DNA of 5,659 nucleotides from Pseudomonadota bacterium. GTDB taxonomy: Bacteria > Pseudomonadota > Gammaproteobacteria > Burkholderiales > SCOH01. Position 1 is the first letter of the stretch. Every line of letters starts with the position of its first letter. A model generated the notes under the pieces. It made no database searches, was not told where the DNA came from, and saw only the letters and a program-made list of their open reading frames with translations. The stretch spans positions 1 to 5,659 of the forward strand of contig JAUPTR010000004.1 of assembly GCA_030917985.1 (NCBI GenBank), in the 5' to 3' direction. Below are positions 1 through 5,468 of this stretch, in pieces. The position numbers were made by a program, and so were the translations under genes.

Positions 1-1
1 A

Positions 2-88
2 TTACTGCTACGTTGTCGAGATTCTTTGGCAAGGCAGCCAAATAAGCGTTTGGCCAGCCCGCTGGTGCAGGGCAAACTGGATTTATAG
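2..88 (+). CDS. Possible 3' end of a gene cut by the window edge
   Basis: The frame beginning at base 2 is open from the window edge for 28 codons and ends in TAG at 86-88. The visible tail is basic and hydrophilic, ending in LVQGKLDL, and I do not recognise a family. Support is positional: it would converge on grxD, and a strong inverted repeat (112-141) lies just downstream, as expected between convergent gene ends. The other two rightward frames are less convincing: one stops at 43-45 and the other runs through the hairpin. No leftward start codon of good quality is visible here. So few residues could equally be non-coding. Confidence 0.35.
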   Translation, partial: LLLRCRDSLARQPNKRLASPLVQGKLDL

Positions 89-111
89 ACCGGGCTGTAG
101 CCCAATAAGCA

Positions 112-141
112 AGCGGCCTGCAGACTTGTCTGCAGGCCGCT
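112..141 (-). terminator. Perfect 14-bp inverted repeat, probable grxD terminator
   Basis: Bases 112-125 and 128-141 are exact reverse complements separated by only TT. In RNA this gives a very stable GC-rich stem whose actual loop would open to 4-6 nt. Read leftward it lies about 30 nt after the grxD stop and is followed by TTGCTTATT, a broken U-rich tract. Read rightward it is followed by CTGGTATTG, a poor U tract. It is therefore more convincing as the terminator of grxD, although the symmetry could protect or terminate transcripts from both sides. A smaller hairpin (92-96 with 99-103, GGGCT/AGCCC) sits next to it. Confidence 0.7.
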
Positions 142-171
142 CTGGTATTGCCTTGCAGGGCGGGGCTGTAA

Positions 172-486
172 TCAGGACTGGTTGCCCAGCATCTGTTGCA
201 GCTCTCCCGATTCGTACATTTCGCGCATGATGTCCGAGCCGCCGATGAATTCGCCGTTTACATACAGTTGCGGAATGGTTGGCCAGTTGGAGAATTCCTT
301 GATGCCCTGGCGAATGTCCGCGTTCTCCAGCACGTTGACGGAGAAGAATTTGGTCACGCCACAGGCTTTCAGCACGGCCACGGCGCTGGCGGAAAAGCCG
401 CACTGCGGGAAGGTCGGGGTGCCTTTCATGTAGAGCGCTACCGGGTTTTCGGTGACTTGCTGCTTGATGACTGCCTGGATATCCAT
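172..486 (-). CDS. grxD: Monothiol glutaredoxin, Grx4/GrxD family
   Basis: This 104-residue protein is a cytosolic CGFS-type monothiol glutaredoxin. The family binds a glutathione-ligated [2Fe-2S] cluster as a bridged homodimer or as a heterodimer with BolA-type partners, and passes clusters on to iron-sulfur apoproteins. The CGFS active site is at residues 29-32. Glutathione-binding features are visible: Lys21 (in YMKGTP), the WPTIPQLYV segment at 68-76 containing the cis-proline TIP, and GGSD at 82-85. The length is slightly below the usual 105-115 but the fold appears complete. The ATG at 484-486 is preceded by AGGCAGG (494-500) with 7 nt spacing, which supports this start. It lies 67 nt downstream of prmC on the same strand, with its own predicted promoter in the gap. 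Family assignment is secure; the BolA partnership is family knowledge. Confidence 0.96.
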   Translation of the reverse strand: MDIQAVIKQQVTENPVALYMKGTPTFPQCGFSASAVAVLKACGVTKFFSVNVLENADIRQGIKEFSNWPTIPQLYVNGEFIGGSDIMREMYESGELQQMLGNQS

Positions 487-523
487 GGTACAACCTGCCT
501 AAAGTTGACAAAAACGTTTGGGT

Positions 524-552
524 ATTTTACGGCTGAATTGGTTTGATGGCAA
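524..552 (-). promoter_or_regulatory. Predicted sigma70 promoter of grxD
   Basis: On the minus strand TTGCCA (547-552) is a 5/6 match to the -35 consensus. It is followed after exactly 17 nt by TAAAAT (524-529), a 5/6 match to the -10. Transcription would start near 517, giving a leader of about 30 nt that contains the grxD Shine-Dalgarno. The -35 lies at the very end of prmC, just outside its stop codon. So grxD can probably be transcribed independently of prmC. This is consensus matching by eye. Confidence 0.6.
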
Positions 553-559
553 TTCAGCC
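531..559. repeat. 10-bp inverted repeat over the grxD promoter and prmC stop
   Basis: GGCTGAATTG (531-540) and CAATTCAGCC (550-559) are perfect reverse complements separated by 9 bases. The repeat covers the prmC stop codon (554-556), the predicted grxD -35 and most of its spacer. It could be an operator for a dimeric regulator, or an RNA hairpin marking the prmC mRNA end. Neither strand has a run of T directly after the stem, so a classical intrinsic terminator is less likely. Confidence 0.6.
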
Positions 560-1378
560 CGCCGGTTTTTGCCCCAGCGTAACACGTTCGATCCCCGCCA
601 GATCAGCTACGGATGAGACTTGTTCGAAGCCCGACTGTTGCAGCAGCAGGCGACATTCCTGTGCCTGATCGTAGCCATGTTCGAACAGCAGCCAGCCTTG
701 CGGCTGCAGGTGTTGTGTGCAGCCGGCAATGATCTGGCGGATGCAGCTCAGGCCGTCGGCAAAGTCGGTGAGTGCGCCGGGCGGCTCGAAACGCAGATCA
801 CCTTGCGCCAGGTGTTGGTCATCGGCGCGGATATACGGTGGATTGGATACGATCAGCTGGAAGGCTTCATCGGCGGCCAGTGCGCTGTACCAGTCACTCT
901 GGCGCAAGCGCAGATTGCCGGCGCCCAGCTGGCACGCGTTGTCTTGTGCCACCGCCAGCGCAGCGGTGGAAATGTCGAGGGCCTCTACCTGCCAGCCGGG
1001 GCGCTCCAGCGCCAGTGTCACTGCAACAATGCCGCTGCCGGTGCCCAGGTCCAGCAGTTTGCCGCTGCTGGCGGGCGGCATGCGTGCCAGCGCCAGCTCG
1101 ACCAGTAGTTCAGTTTCCGGGCGCGGGATCAACACGCCGGGCCGCACCTGAAAGCTGCGGCTGTAAAACTCGCGTTCACCCAGCAGATAGGCAACCGGCT
1201 CGCCTGCCGCCCGCCGTGCCAGCAATTGCTGGAAAGCTTCGATTTGTTTCTCGCTGGCATCGTCGTCGCGGTGGCTGATCAGCCAGGCGTGATTGACCTG
1301 CAGCACGTGCTGCAGCAGCAGACGGGCGTCAATCGGATCAAGCTTGCTGTTGCGCAGCAATTGTTGGTAAGTAGTCAT
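554..1378 (-). CDS. prmC: Peptide chain release factor N5-glutamine methyltransferase
   Basis: PrmC (HemK) is a cytosolic SAM-dependent enzyme that methylates the glutamine of the GGQ motif in release factors RF1 and RF2, improving translation termination. The 274 residues match the usual length. The N-terminal helical release-factor-binding domain spans roughly residues 1-75, with GEPVAYLLG at 59-67. IPRPETE is at 84-90, the SAM-binding DLGTGSG at 110-116, and the catalytic NPPY at 179-182, which holds the substrate glutamine amide. The ATG at 1376-1378 gives the normal MTTYQQLL-type N-terminus. No good Shine-Dalgarno precedes it; the upstream leader is instead rich in U/C (ATTTTTCCC twice), so initiation may rely on S1 or an unstructured leader (inference). 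In many proteobacteria prmC follows prfA, but here the upstream neighbour is a divergent phosphatase. The grxD gene follows on the same strand. Confidence 0.96.
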   Translation of the reverse strand: MTTYQQLLRNSKLDPIDARLLLQHVLQVNHAWLISHRDDDASEKQIEAFQQLLARRAAGEPVAYLLGEREFYSRSFQVRPGVLIPRPETELLVELALARMPPASSGKLLDLGTGSGIVAVTLALERPGWQVEALDISTAALAVAQDNACQLGAGNLRLRQSDWYSALAADEAFQLIVSNPPYIRADDQHLAQGDLRFEPPGALTDFADGLSCIRQIIAGCTQHLQPQGWLLFEHGYDQAQECRLLLQQSGFEQVSSVADLAGIERVTLGQKPAG

Positions 1379-1491
1379 GGCGCCGGTGGGAAAAATTTGC
1401 TCAATTTTAGGGAAAAATCCGGTGCTCGTGGGGATGAGCCGGTTATGGCTTGGCGTTTTGCTCTAACGCACTGATTTATTGTGAATATTGT

Positions 1492-1519
1492 TTGCCGCGA
1501 TGCAAAAGTTGGTTACAAT
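1492..1519 (+). promoter_or_regulatory. Predicted sigma70 promoter of the histidine phosphatase gene
   Basis: TACAAT (1514-1519) is a 5/6 -10 element. TTGCCG (1492-1497), 16 nt upstream, is a reasonable -35; TTTGCC at 1491 with 17 nt spacing is the alternative register. Transcription would begin near 1526, about 25 nt before the ATG at 1551. This placement argues against the longer reading frame that begins with TTG at 1488, because that start would lie upstream of the transcript. Confidence 0.6.
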
Positions 1520-1550
1520 CGCGCCTCCATATATTTGCTCAGGGCTGTTG

Positions 1551-2183
1551 ATGATCACCCGTTTCTGCTTCGTGCGCCATGGTGAAACCGACTGGAATGT
1601 GCAGCGTCGCCTGCAGGGCCATATCGATACACCGCTGAACCAGACCGGGCTGGCGCAAGCCGAAGCCACTGCCAAGGGGCTGCAGGGGCATGCGTTTGAT
1701 GCCCTCTATTCCAGCGATCTGATCCGCACCCTGCAGACCGCGCGCTACGCTGCGCAGTTGCTGGATCTGCCAATCCATTTGCGCGCTGATCTGCGCGAAC
1801 GCCACTACGGTGCGTTCCAGGGCCTGACCTACAGCGAGGCAGAGCGCCACTTTCCGGCAGATTATGCGCGTTTCAAGGCGCGTGAGGCGGCTTACGAGAT
1901 TCTCGACGAAGGTGAATCGCTGCTGCAGCATCGGCAGCGGGTGCAGATCTGTCTGGAAGACATTGCGGTGAAACATGCCGGCGAAAGCGTGTTGATTGTC
2001 ACCCACGGCGGCGTGCTGGATATTGTCTATCGCATGGCCACCGGGCTGGATGTGTCGGCACCGCGTGATTTTGGCATTCCCAATGCGGCGCTCAACTGGA
2101 TCAACTTCCGCCAGGGTGAATGGCAGTTGTTGCAGTGGGCGGATCAGGCACATCTGCATGCGGCGCTCGACGAGCTGCCGTAA
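1551..2183 (+). CDS. Histidine phosphatase family protein (phosphoglycerate mutase-like)
   Basis: This 210-residue cytosolic protein belongs to the histidine phosphatase (dPGM/GpmB/CobC-like) superfamily, which transfers phosphate through a phosphohistidine. The RHGET signature is at residues 9-13 with nucleophile His10. Arg59 in the SSDLIRTLQTA segment fits the conserved phosphate-pocket arginine. Glu83 in LRERHYG is the likely general acid, and THGG at 151-154 supplies the second catalytic histidine (His152). IPNAALN near residue 176 is typical of the small GpmB/CobC-like members. Substrate cannot be told from sequence: candidates include alpha-ribazole phosphate, sugar phosphates and phosphoglycerate, and no cobalamin genes are nearby. 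The start at 1551 is chosen because it begins MITRFCFVRHGE as the family does, has AGGG (1541-1544) 6 nt upstream, and follows a promoter. The gene appears monocistronic, with its own terminator. Confidence 0.93.
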   Translation: MITRFCFVRHGETDWNVQRRLQGHIDTPLNQTGLAQAEATAKGLQGHAFDALYSSDLIRTLQTARYAAQLLDLPIHLRADLRERHYGAFQGLTYSEAERHFPADYARFKAREAAYEILDEGESLLQHRQRVQICLEDIAVKHAGESVLIVTHGGVLDIVYRMATGLDVSAPRDFGIPNAALNWINFRQGEWQLLQWADQAHLHAALDELP

Positions 2184-2192
2184 AACCTGAAC

Positions 2193-2218
2193 AAGAAGCC
2201 GGCATTGCCGGTTTTTTT
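2193..2218 (+). terminator. Intrinsic terminator after the histidine phosphatase gene
   Basis: CCGGC (2199-2203), loop ATT, GCCGG (2207-2211) form a GC stem. A-U and G-U pairs from the flanking AAG and T run can extend it, and seven Ts follow (2212-2218). It begins about 10 nt after the TAA stop. Because the leftward ybaN-like gene ends at 2217, the same stem may also act for that convergent transcript, though on that strand the trailing sequence TTCTTGTT is less uniform. Confidence 0.85.
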
Positions 2219-2591
2219 ATTGCTGCACGGTTTGCAGGCGCAGGATGTGAAACGTCACGCCGCAGGCGATGCCGATCAGGATCAGCTTGGCCCACCACGG
2301 GTGCACCACCAGTGCGGCAGTCAGGCCGATGCTGAGCCACATGGGCAGCAGCGTCAGCAGCTTGTCGCGCCGGGTCATTGCGTGGCGCTCATGGTAGCGC
2401 TGCAGGTAGGGGCCAAACCAGCGATGGGCGTATAACCAGTCGTGCCAGCGTTGCGAGCTGCGGGCAAAGCAGAAGGCTGCCAGCAGCAGGAAAGGCGTGG
2501 TCGGCATCAGCGGCAGAAAAATACCGATGATGCCCAGCACTACGCTGAGAATGCCAACGCCAGTCAGGATCGGATGCACCAGTTTGCGCAT
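2217..2591 (-). CDS. DUF454 / YbaN-family inner membrane protein
   Basis: This is a 124-residue small membrane protein of the DUF454 (YbaN) family, whose function is unknown. The family hallmark is at residues about 19-45: GIIGIFLPLMPTTPFLLL followed by AAFCFARSS. Hydrophobic segments lie at roughly 8-27, 30-43, 79-97 and 100-116, with a polar middle (RWHDWLYAHRWFGPYLQRYHE) that is also typical. The ATG at 2589-2591 begins only 9 nt after the mgtE stop and has just a weak GGC-type Shine-Dalgarno. Transcription in an operon with mgtE and translational coupling to it are therefore likely (inference). The pairing with a Mg2+ channel hints at a role in the same membrane process, but nothing in the sequence shows this. 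Its stop codon overlaps the T run of the opposing terminator. Confidence 0.9.
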   Translation of the reverse strand: MRKLVHPILTGVGILSVVLGIIGIFLPLMPTTPFLLLAAFCFARSSQRWHDWLYAHRWFGPYLQRYHERHAMTRRDKLLTLLPMWLSIGLTAALVVHPWWAKLILIGIACGVTFHILRLQTVQQ

Positions 2592-2600
2592 GATTGCCGA

Positions 2601-4040
2601 TTACAGCAGGAACAGGGTGGCCAAGCCGAGGAAGATGAAAAAGCCCATGCTGTCGGTGGTGGCGGTGAGTAATACACTGGAACCGAAGGCCGGATCGCGC
2701 CCCAGCTTGTGCATGGTCATCGGCACCATAATGCCGACCAGCGCCGCCACCTGCAGATTGAGCGCCATTGCCGCCATCATCAACAGACCAATCGACAGCT
2801 TCTTGTAGAGCAGCCAGGCAATCACACCCAGCACACTGCCCCACACCACGCCGTTGAGCAGGGCGATGCCGGATTCCTTGACGATCAGCCGGCTGGCGGT
2901 GCCGCTGGTGATTTGCCCCAGCGCCAGGCTGCGGATGATCAGGGTGGATGTCTGGGTGCCGGTGTTGCCGCCAATGCCAGACACAATCGGCATCAGCGCA
3001 GCCAGTGCCACGATCTGGGCGATGGTGCCTTCAAATGCGCCAATCACTCGCGATGCCAGGAAGGCGGTACACAGATTCAGCGCCAGCCACGGCCAGCGGT
3101 TTTGCGCCGATTTCCACACCGATGAGAACAGGTCTTCTTCTTCGCGCAAACCAGCGAGGTTGAGCACTTCCGATTCTGATTCTTCGCGGATTACGTCTAC
3201 CATCATGTCCACGGTCAGACGGCCGATCAGCTTGTGCTGGCTGTCGATCACCGGCGCTGATACCAGGTCATAACGTTCGAAAGCCTGTGCTGCTTCGCCG
3301 GTATCGTCGGTGCCATAAAAGGTGACGACATCGGTGGCCATCACATCGTTAACCATGCATTCCGGGTCGGATACCAAGAGCGTTTTCAGGTGCAGCAGGC
3401 CTTTGAGGGTTTCGTCCTTGTCCACCACAAACAATTTGTCGGTGTGGTTGGGCAGTTCGTCAAAACGACGCAGATAACGCAGCACCACTTCCAGCGTTAC
3501 GTCCTCGCGGATCGTCACCATCTCGAAGTCCATCACCGAACCGACCTGATCCTCGTCGTAGGACAGCGCGGATTGCAACTGCTCGCGCTCTTCCTCTTCC
3601 AGCGAGTCCATCAGCTCGTGCACCACCTCGCGCGGCAAATCCTGCGCCAGATCGGCAATTTCGTCGGCATCGAGGGTTTCGGCAGCGGCGATGATCTCGT
3701 CGCTGTCCATGGTGGCCAGCAGCGTTTCGCGCACGGCATCCGACACTTCCAGCAGGATGTCGCCTTCGCTGTCGGTTTTGACCAGCTCCCAGACCGTCAG
3801 GCGGTCTTCCAGCGGCAGTGCTTCAAGAATGTGTGCGACGTCGGCCGGGTGCAGTTGCGCCAGCTTGTTTTGCAGCTCGGTGAGGTTTTGCCGGTGTACC
3901 AGCGTTTCAACCAGTTCATGCTTGGGCATGTCCTGTTTGTGGACGAGGCCTTCTACCAGCTTGTGGCGATGCAGCAGGCGCTGAACCTGATGCAGGTTTT
4001 CCTGCAGGCTTTCCTGGGGTTTTTGTTCGGTGACGTTCAT
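2601..4040 (-). CDS. mgtE: MgtE-type magnesium channel/transporter
   Basis: MgtE is a homodimeric inner-membrane Mg2+ channel gated by cytosolic Mg2+. The 479 residues show the standard order: MgtE_N superhelical domain (about 45-155), two CBS domains (about 160-215 and 225-285), a connecting plug helix (about 285-310), and five transmembrane helices (about 315-479). The family signature in the pore region is clear at residues 351-375 (PIVSGIGGNTGTQ then TSTLIIRSLALG). Asp463 in TTDSMGFFIFLGLA corresponds to the conserved pore aspartate. The acid-rich N and CBS domains fit a Mg2+ sensor. The ATG at 4038-4040 has AGGA (4045-4048) 4 nt upstream. An unusual near-repeat, LVEGLVHKQDM (28-38) and LVETLVHRQNL (43-53), precedes the N domain. 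A structured leader precedes the gene and a YbaN-like gene follows 9 nt after it. Confidence 0.96.
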   Translation of the reverse strand: MNVTEQKPQESLQENLHQVQRLLHRHKLVEGLVHKQDMPKHELVETLVHRQNLTELQNKLAQLHPADVAHILEALPLEDRLTVWELVKTDSEGDILLEVSDAVRETLLATMDSDEIIAAAETLDADEIADLAQDLPREVVHELMDSLEEEEREQLQSALSYDEDQVGSVMDFEMVTIREDVTLEVVLRYLRRFDELPNHTDKLFVVDKDETLKGLLHLKTLLVSDPECMVNDVMATDVVTFYGTDDTGEAAQAFERYDLVSAPVIDSQHKLIGRLTVDMMVDVIREESESEVLNLAGLREEEDLFSSVWKSAQNRWPWLALNLCTAFLASRVIGAFEGTIAQIVALAALMPIVSGIGGNTGTQTSTLIIRSLALGQITSGTASRLIVKESGIALLNGVVWGSVLGVIAWLLYKKLSIGLLMMAAMALNLQVAALVGIMVPMTMHKLGRDPAFGSSVLLTATTDSMGFFIFLGLATLFLL

Positions 4041-4088
4041 GGCGTCCTGTTACCCGTCGAACGCGGGCAAAGGCTCAGACGCCCGCGT
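4041..4088 (-). promoter_or_regulatory. Candidate structural switch in the mgtE leader
   Basis: On the minus strand the 8-nt arms ACGCGGGC (4088-4081) and GCCCGCGU (4068-4061) form a stem with a 12-nt loop, structure A. Alternatively GGCGUCU (4083-4077) pairs with GGACGCC (4047-4041), structure B. B includes the GGA of the mgtE Shine-Dalgarno and the bases right up to the AUG. Both use bases 4081-4083, so the two are mutually exclusive. In B the released GCCCG can pair locally with CGGGU (4056-4052). The geometry is seen directly; regulation by Mg2+ or translation is inference. I do not recognise the known M-box (ykoK) signature. Confidence 0.4.
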
Positions 4089-4090
4089 GG

Positions 4091-4141
4091 TTAATCGTGT
4101 TTTCGCTTCACTGGGTGCAGCGAACGACTACTAGAGTCCAT
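4091..4141 (-). CDS. Possible 16-residue leader ORF upstream of mgtE
   Basis: An ATG at 4139-4141 opens a 16-codon frame, MDSSSRSLHPVKRKHD, ending in TAA at 4091-4093. The stop lies 2 nt before the first arm (4088) of the candidate switch, so a ribosome terminating there would cover that arm. Short leader ORFs are known to control Mg2+ transporter genes in enterobacteria (mgtL, corL), but this peptide has no proline or acidic run. The Shine-Dalgarno is poor: AAGAA touches the ATG and GGA lies about 11 nt upstream. It may be chance. Confidence 0.2.
   Translation of the reverse strand: MDSSSRSLHPVKRKHD
4102..4124 (-). other. Hairpin in the mgtE leader
   Basis: On the minus strand UUCGCU (4124-4119) pairs with AGCGAA (4107-4102), followed inside by a G-A mismatch, three more pairs (CAC/GUG) and a CCA triloop. 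It is one of three consecutive stems between the hydrolase stop codon and mgtE. It overlaps the possible leader ORF and is not followed by a U tract, so it is not a terminator. Confidence 0.5.
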
Positions 4142-4159
4142 TTCTTGGAGATCCGTAAA
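4130..4159 (-). promoter_or_regulatory. Weak candidate promoter for mgtE
   Basis: TTTACG (4154-4159) and TCTAGT (4130-4135) each match the sigma70 consensus at 4/6 positions with an 18-nt spacer, giving a start near 4123. A better -10, TATAAT (4190-4195), overlaps the hydrolase stop codon but has no good -35 at 16-18 nt and would be followed at once by the terminator-like hairpin. The true mgtE promoter cannot be settled from sequence. The two options differ on whether the leader ORF is transcribed. Confidence 0.25.
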
Positions 4160-4178
4160 AGCCACGCTACGGCGCGGC
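4157..4178 (-). terminator. Terminator-like hairpin after the hydrolase gene
   Basis: On the minus strand GCCGCGC (4178-4172), loop CGUA and GCGUGGC (4167-4161) form a 7-bp stem with one G-U pair, followed directly by UUUU (4160-4157). It starts 12 nt after the hydrolase stop. The U tract is short, so termination may be partial and some readthrough into mgtE is possible. Confidence 0.55.
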
Positions 4179-4190
4179 AAACTGGCTGAA

Positions 4191-5468
4191 TTATACATGC
4201 TGCGTTGCGGATGACGCTGAATCTTGTGTGACAGCGGGCGCGCTGGCGGGCGCCAGACCCAGTTTGGAGGCAATCGCCGCAAACACCTGTGGATGATTCA
4301 GCAATTGCAGGTGGTTGGCTTGCGCGATTTCGGTAATGTCGTCCGCCACATCGCCGGGGGTGGCGCTGTCCAGGCGCACCAGCCCGTCGCCCACCAGCTG
4401 GCTGATCAGCCCGGCACGGCCACGGCCCATGCTGCTGCCGATAAAGTGAAAATGACTGTGCGGCGGACGCGTCGGCAAGCTGGCGTCATGTTGCGGATGG
4501 CGGGTGTGGCCATGGCGCAGATTCTGGATGCCGATGCTGCGGTCGTCGATCATGGCTGCCAGTGGTTGTGTCACCGAGAATGCGCCGAGCACCGCCGTGC
4601 CAATATGCACGGCTTTTTCCAGTGGCGCGCCCAAGTGCGGGCTGCCCAGGCAGAACAGGTGGCTCAGGTGACGCGTCCATTCCGCCTTGTGCTGCATGCC
4701 GTGTTCAATTGCCGAGCGTGAGACCAGGCCGCCCATGCTGTGGCCAATCAGTACGATCTGTTCAATCGGTTGCGGATAGGCGCGGCACAGCTTGCCCAGC
4801 ATGTGTGACAACATGCGCCCGTTCAGGTTGATCTTGATGCCGGTGTTGTAACGCAGGTAAAACGGAGTGTAACCCAGTGCCTGCAATTGCTCGCCATAGG
4901 GTTTGTTGTCTTCCAGTGGCGGTTTGCGGAACATCTCCCACGCGCTTTCGTCGCAACACAGGCCGTGCACAAACACCACCAGTTTGCTGCTCAGTTGAGT
5001 GTGATGCGCCTGCAAGGCCGCCGTGCGCATGGCCAGTGGCTTGCCGTGTTGATAAAAACCCATGCGCAGGGCCAGCGGGTTGCGGTTACGCAGCAGGTAG
5101 TCGCCAAATGCACCATTGACTGCGCTTACCACCGGCGCAGGAATGGCCTTGGCCGCCAGCGGTGGATTCTGGCTGCGCGCCATGCCTGCCAGCGCCAGAT
5201 CCAGTGCCTTGAATGCCACGCCGCCGACGCCCCGGACGATGCGGTAAATGCCATTGGTCACGCCATGGTGCAGCGGTCGGAAAGCTGCCGCACCCACATT
5301 CACCACCGGCGCCATCGCCAGATTGCGGAAAGTGACATCGGCAATCCGCAGGTGCATCTGCTGTACCCGCAGCGTTACCCGTTCAAAACTGGTGCCGGCC
5401 AGCGAAACCGCGCCGCGGATTTGCTGCCAGTTGTGCTGGTAAAGGGGGCGATAGGGAGAGGTGCGCAT
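4191..5468 (-). CDS. Alpha/beta-hydrolase, lipase/esterase-like with GHSMGG
   Basis: This is a 425-residue serine hydrolase of the lipase-like alpha/beta-hydrolase superfamily (PGAP1/triacylglycerol-lipase-like). VVFVHGLCCDESAW (about 164-177) is the oxyanion-hole region. GHSMGG at 242-247 gives nucleophile Ser244, followed by LFCLGSPHLGAPLEK (271-285). GDGLVRLDSA (360-369) probably supplies the acid Asp361, and ANHLQLLNHP (384-393) the catalytic His386. The substrate is unknown; the architecture suggests acyl-ester hydrolysis. The core begins only near residue 160. The preceding 150 residues contain amphipathic or weakly hydrophobic stretches (about 50-98, including RGVGGVAFKALDLALAG) but no recognisable signal peptide, so a cytosolic or membrane-associated location is likelier than secretion. 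The C-terminus is a low-complexity Ala/Ser/Gln tail. The start is supported by AAAGGAG (5474-5480), 5 nt from the ATG. A terminator-like hairpin follows the stop. Confidence 0.88.
   Translation of the reverse strand: MRTSPYRPLYQHNWQQIRGAVSLAGTSFERVTLRVQQMHLRIADVTFRNLAMAPVVNVGAAAFRPLHHGVTNGIYRIVRGVGGVAFKALDLALAGMARSQNPPLAAKAIPAPVVSAVNGAFGDYLLRNRNPLALRMGFYQHGKPLAMRTAALQAHHTQLSSKLVVFVHGLCCDESAWEMFRKPPLEDNKPYGEQLQALGYTPFYLRYNTGIKINLNGRMLSHMLGKLCRAYPQPIEQIVLIGHSMGGLVSRSAIEHGMQHKAEWTRHLSHLFCLGSPHLGAPLEKAVHIGTAVLGAFSVTQPLAAMIDDRSIGIQNLRHGHTRHPQHDASLPTRPPHSHFHFIGSSMGRGRAGLISQLVGDGLVRLDSATPGDVADDITEIAQANHLQLLNHPQVFAAIASKLGLAPASAPAVTQDSASSATQHV

Noticed and set aside
83..511. 142-codon leftward open frame overlapping grxD
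   Set aside because: It overlaps the clearly real grxD in another frame, has an Arg/His-rich composition typical of GC-rich shadow frames, and runs through the terminator hairpin.
1488..1550. Longer TTG-initiated start for the histidine phosphatase
   Set aside because: The extension (MFAAMQKLVTIAPPYICSGLL) contains the predicted -10 element and lies upstream of the likely transcription start. The family begins at MITRFCFVRHGE.
1539..2159. 206-codon leftward open frame antisense to the phosphatase
   Set aside because: It is a shadow of a gene with intact catalytic motifs and has no ribosome-binding site or family resemblance.
3390..4094. 234-codon rightward open frame antisense to mgtE
   Set aside because: Its Gln/His/Val-rich composition is what results from reading the acid-rich MgtE N domain in reverse; mgtE is unambiguous.
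4041..4190. M-box (ykoK) riboswitch upstream of mgtE
   Set aside because: I could not find the conserved GGUGAGGCUCC-type and ACGCUGCUGCCC-type core elements. The leader is reported only as a candidate novel structure.
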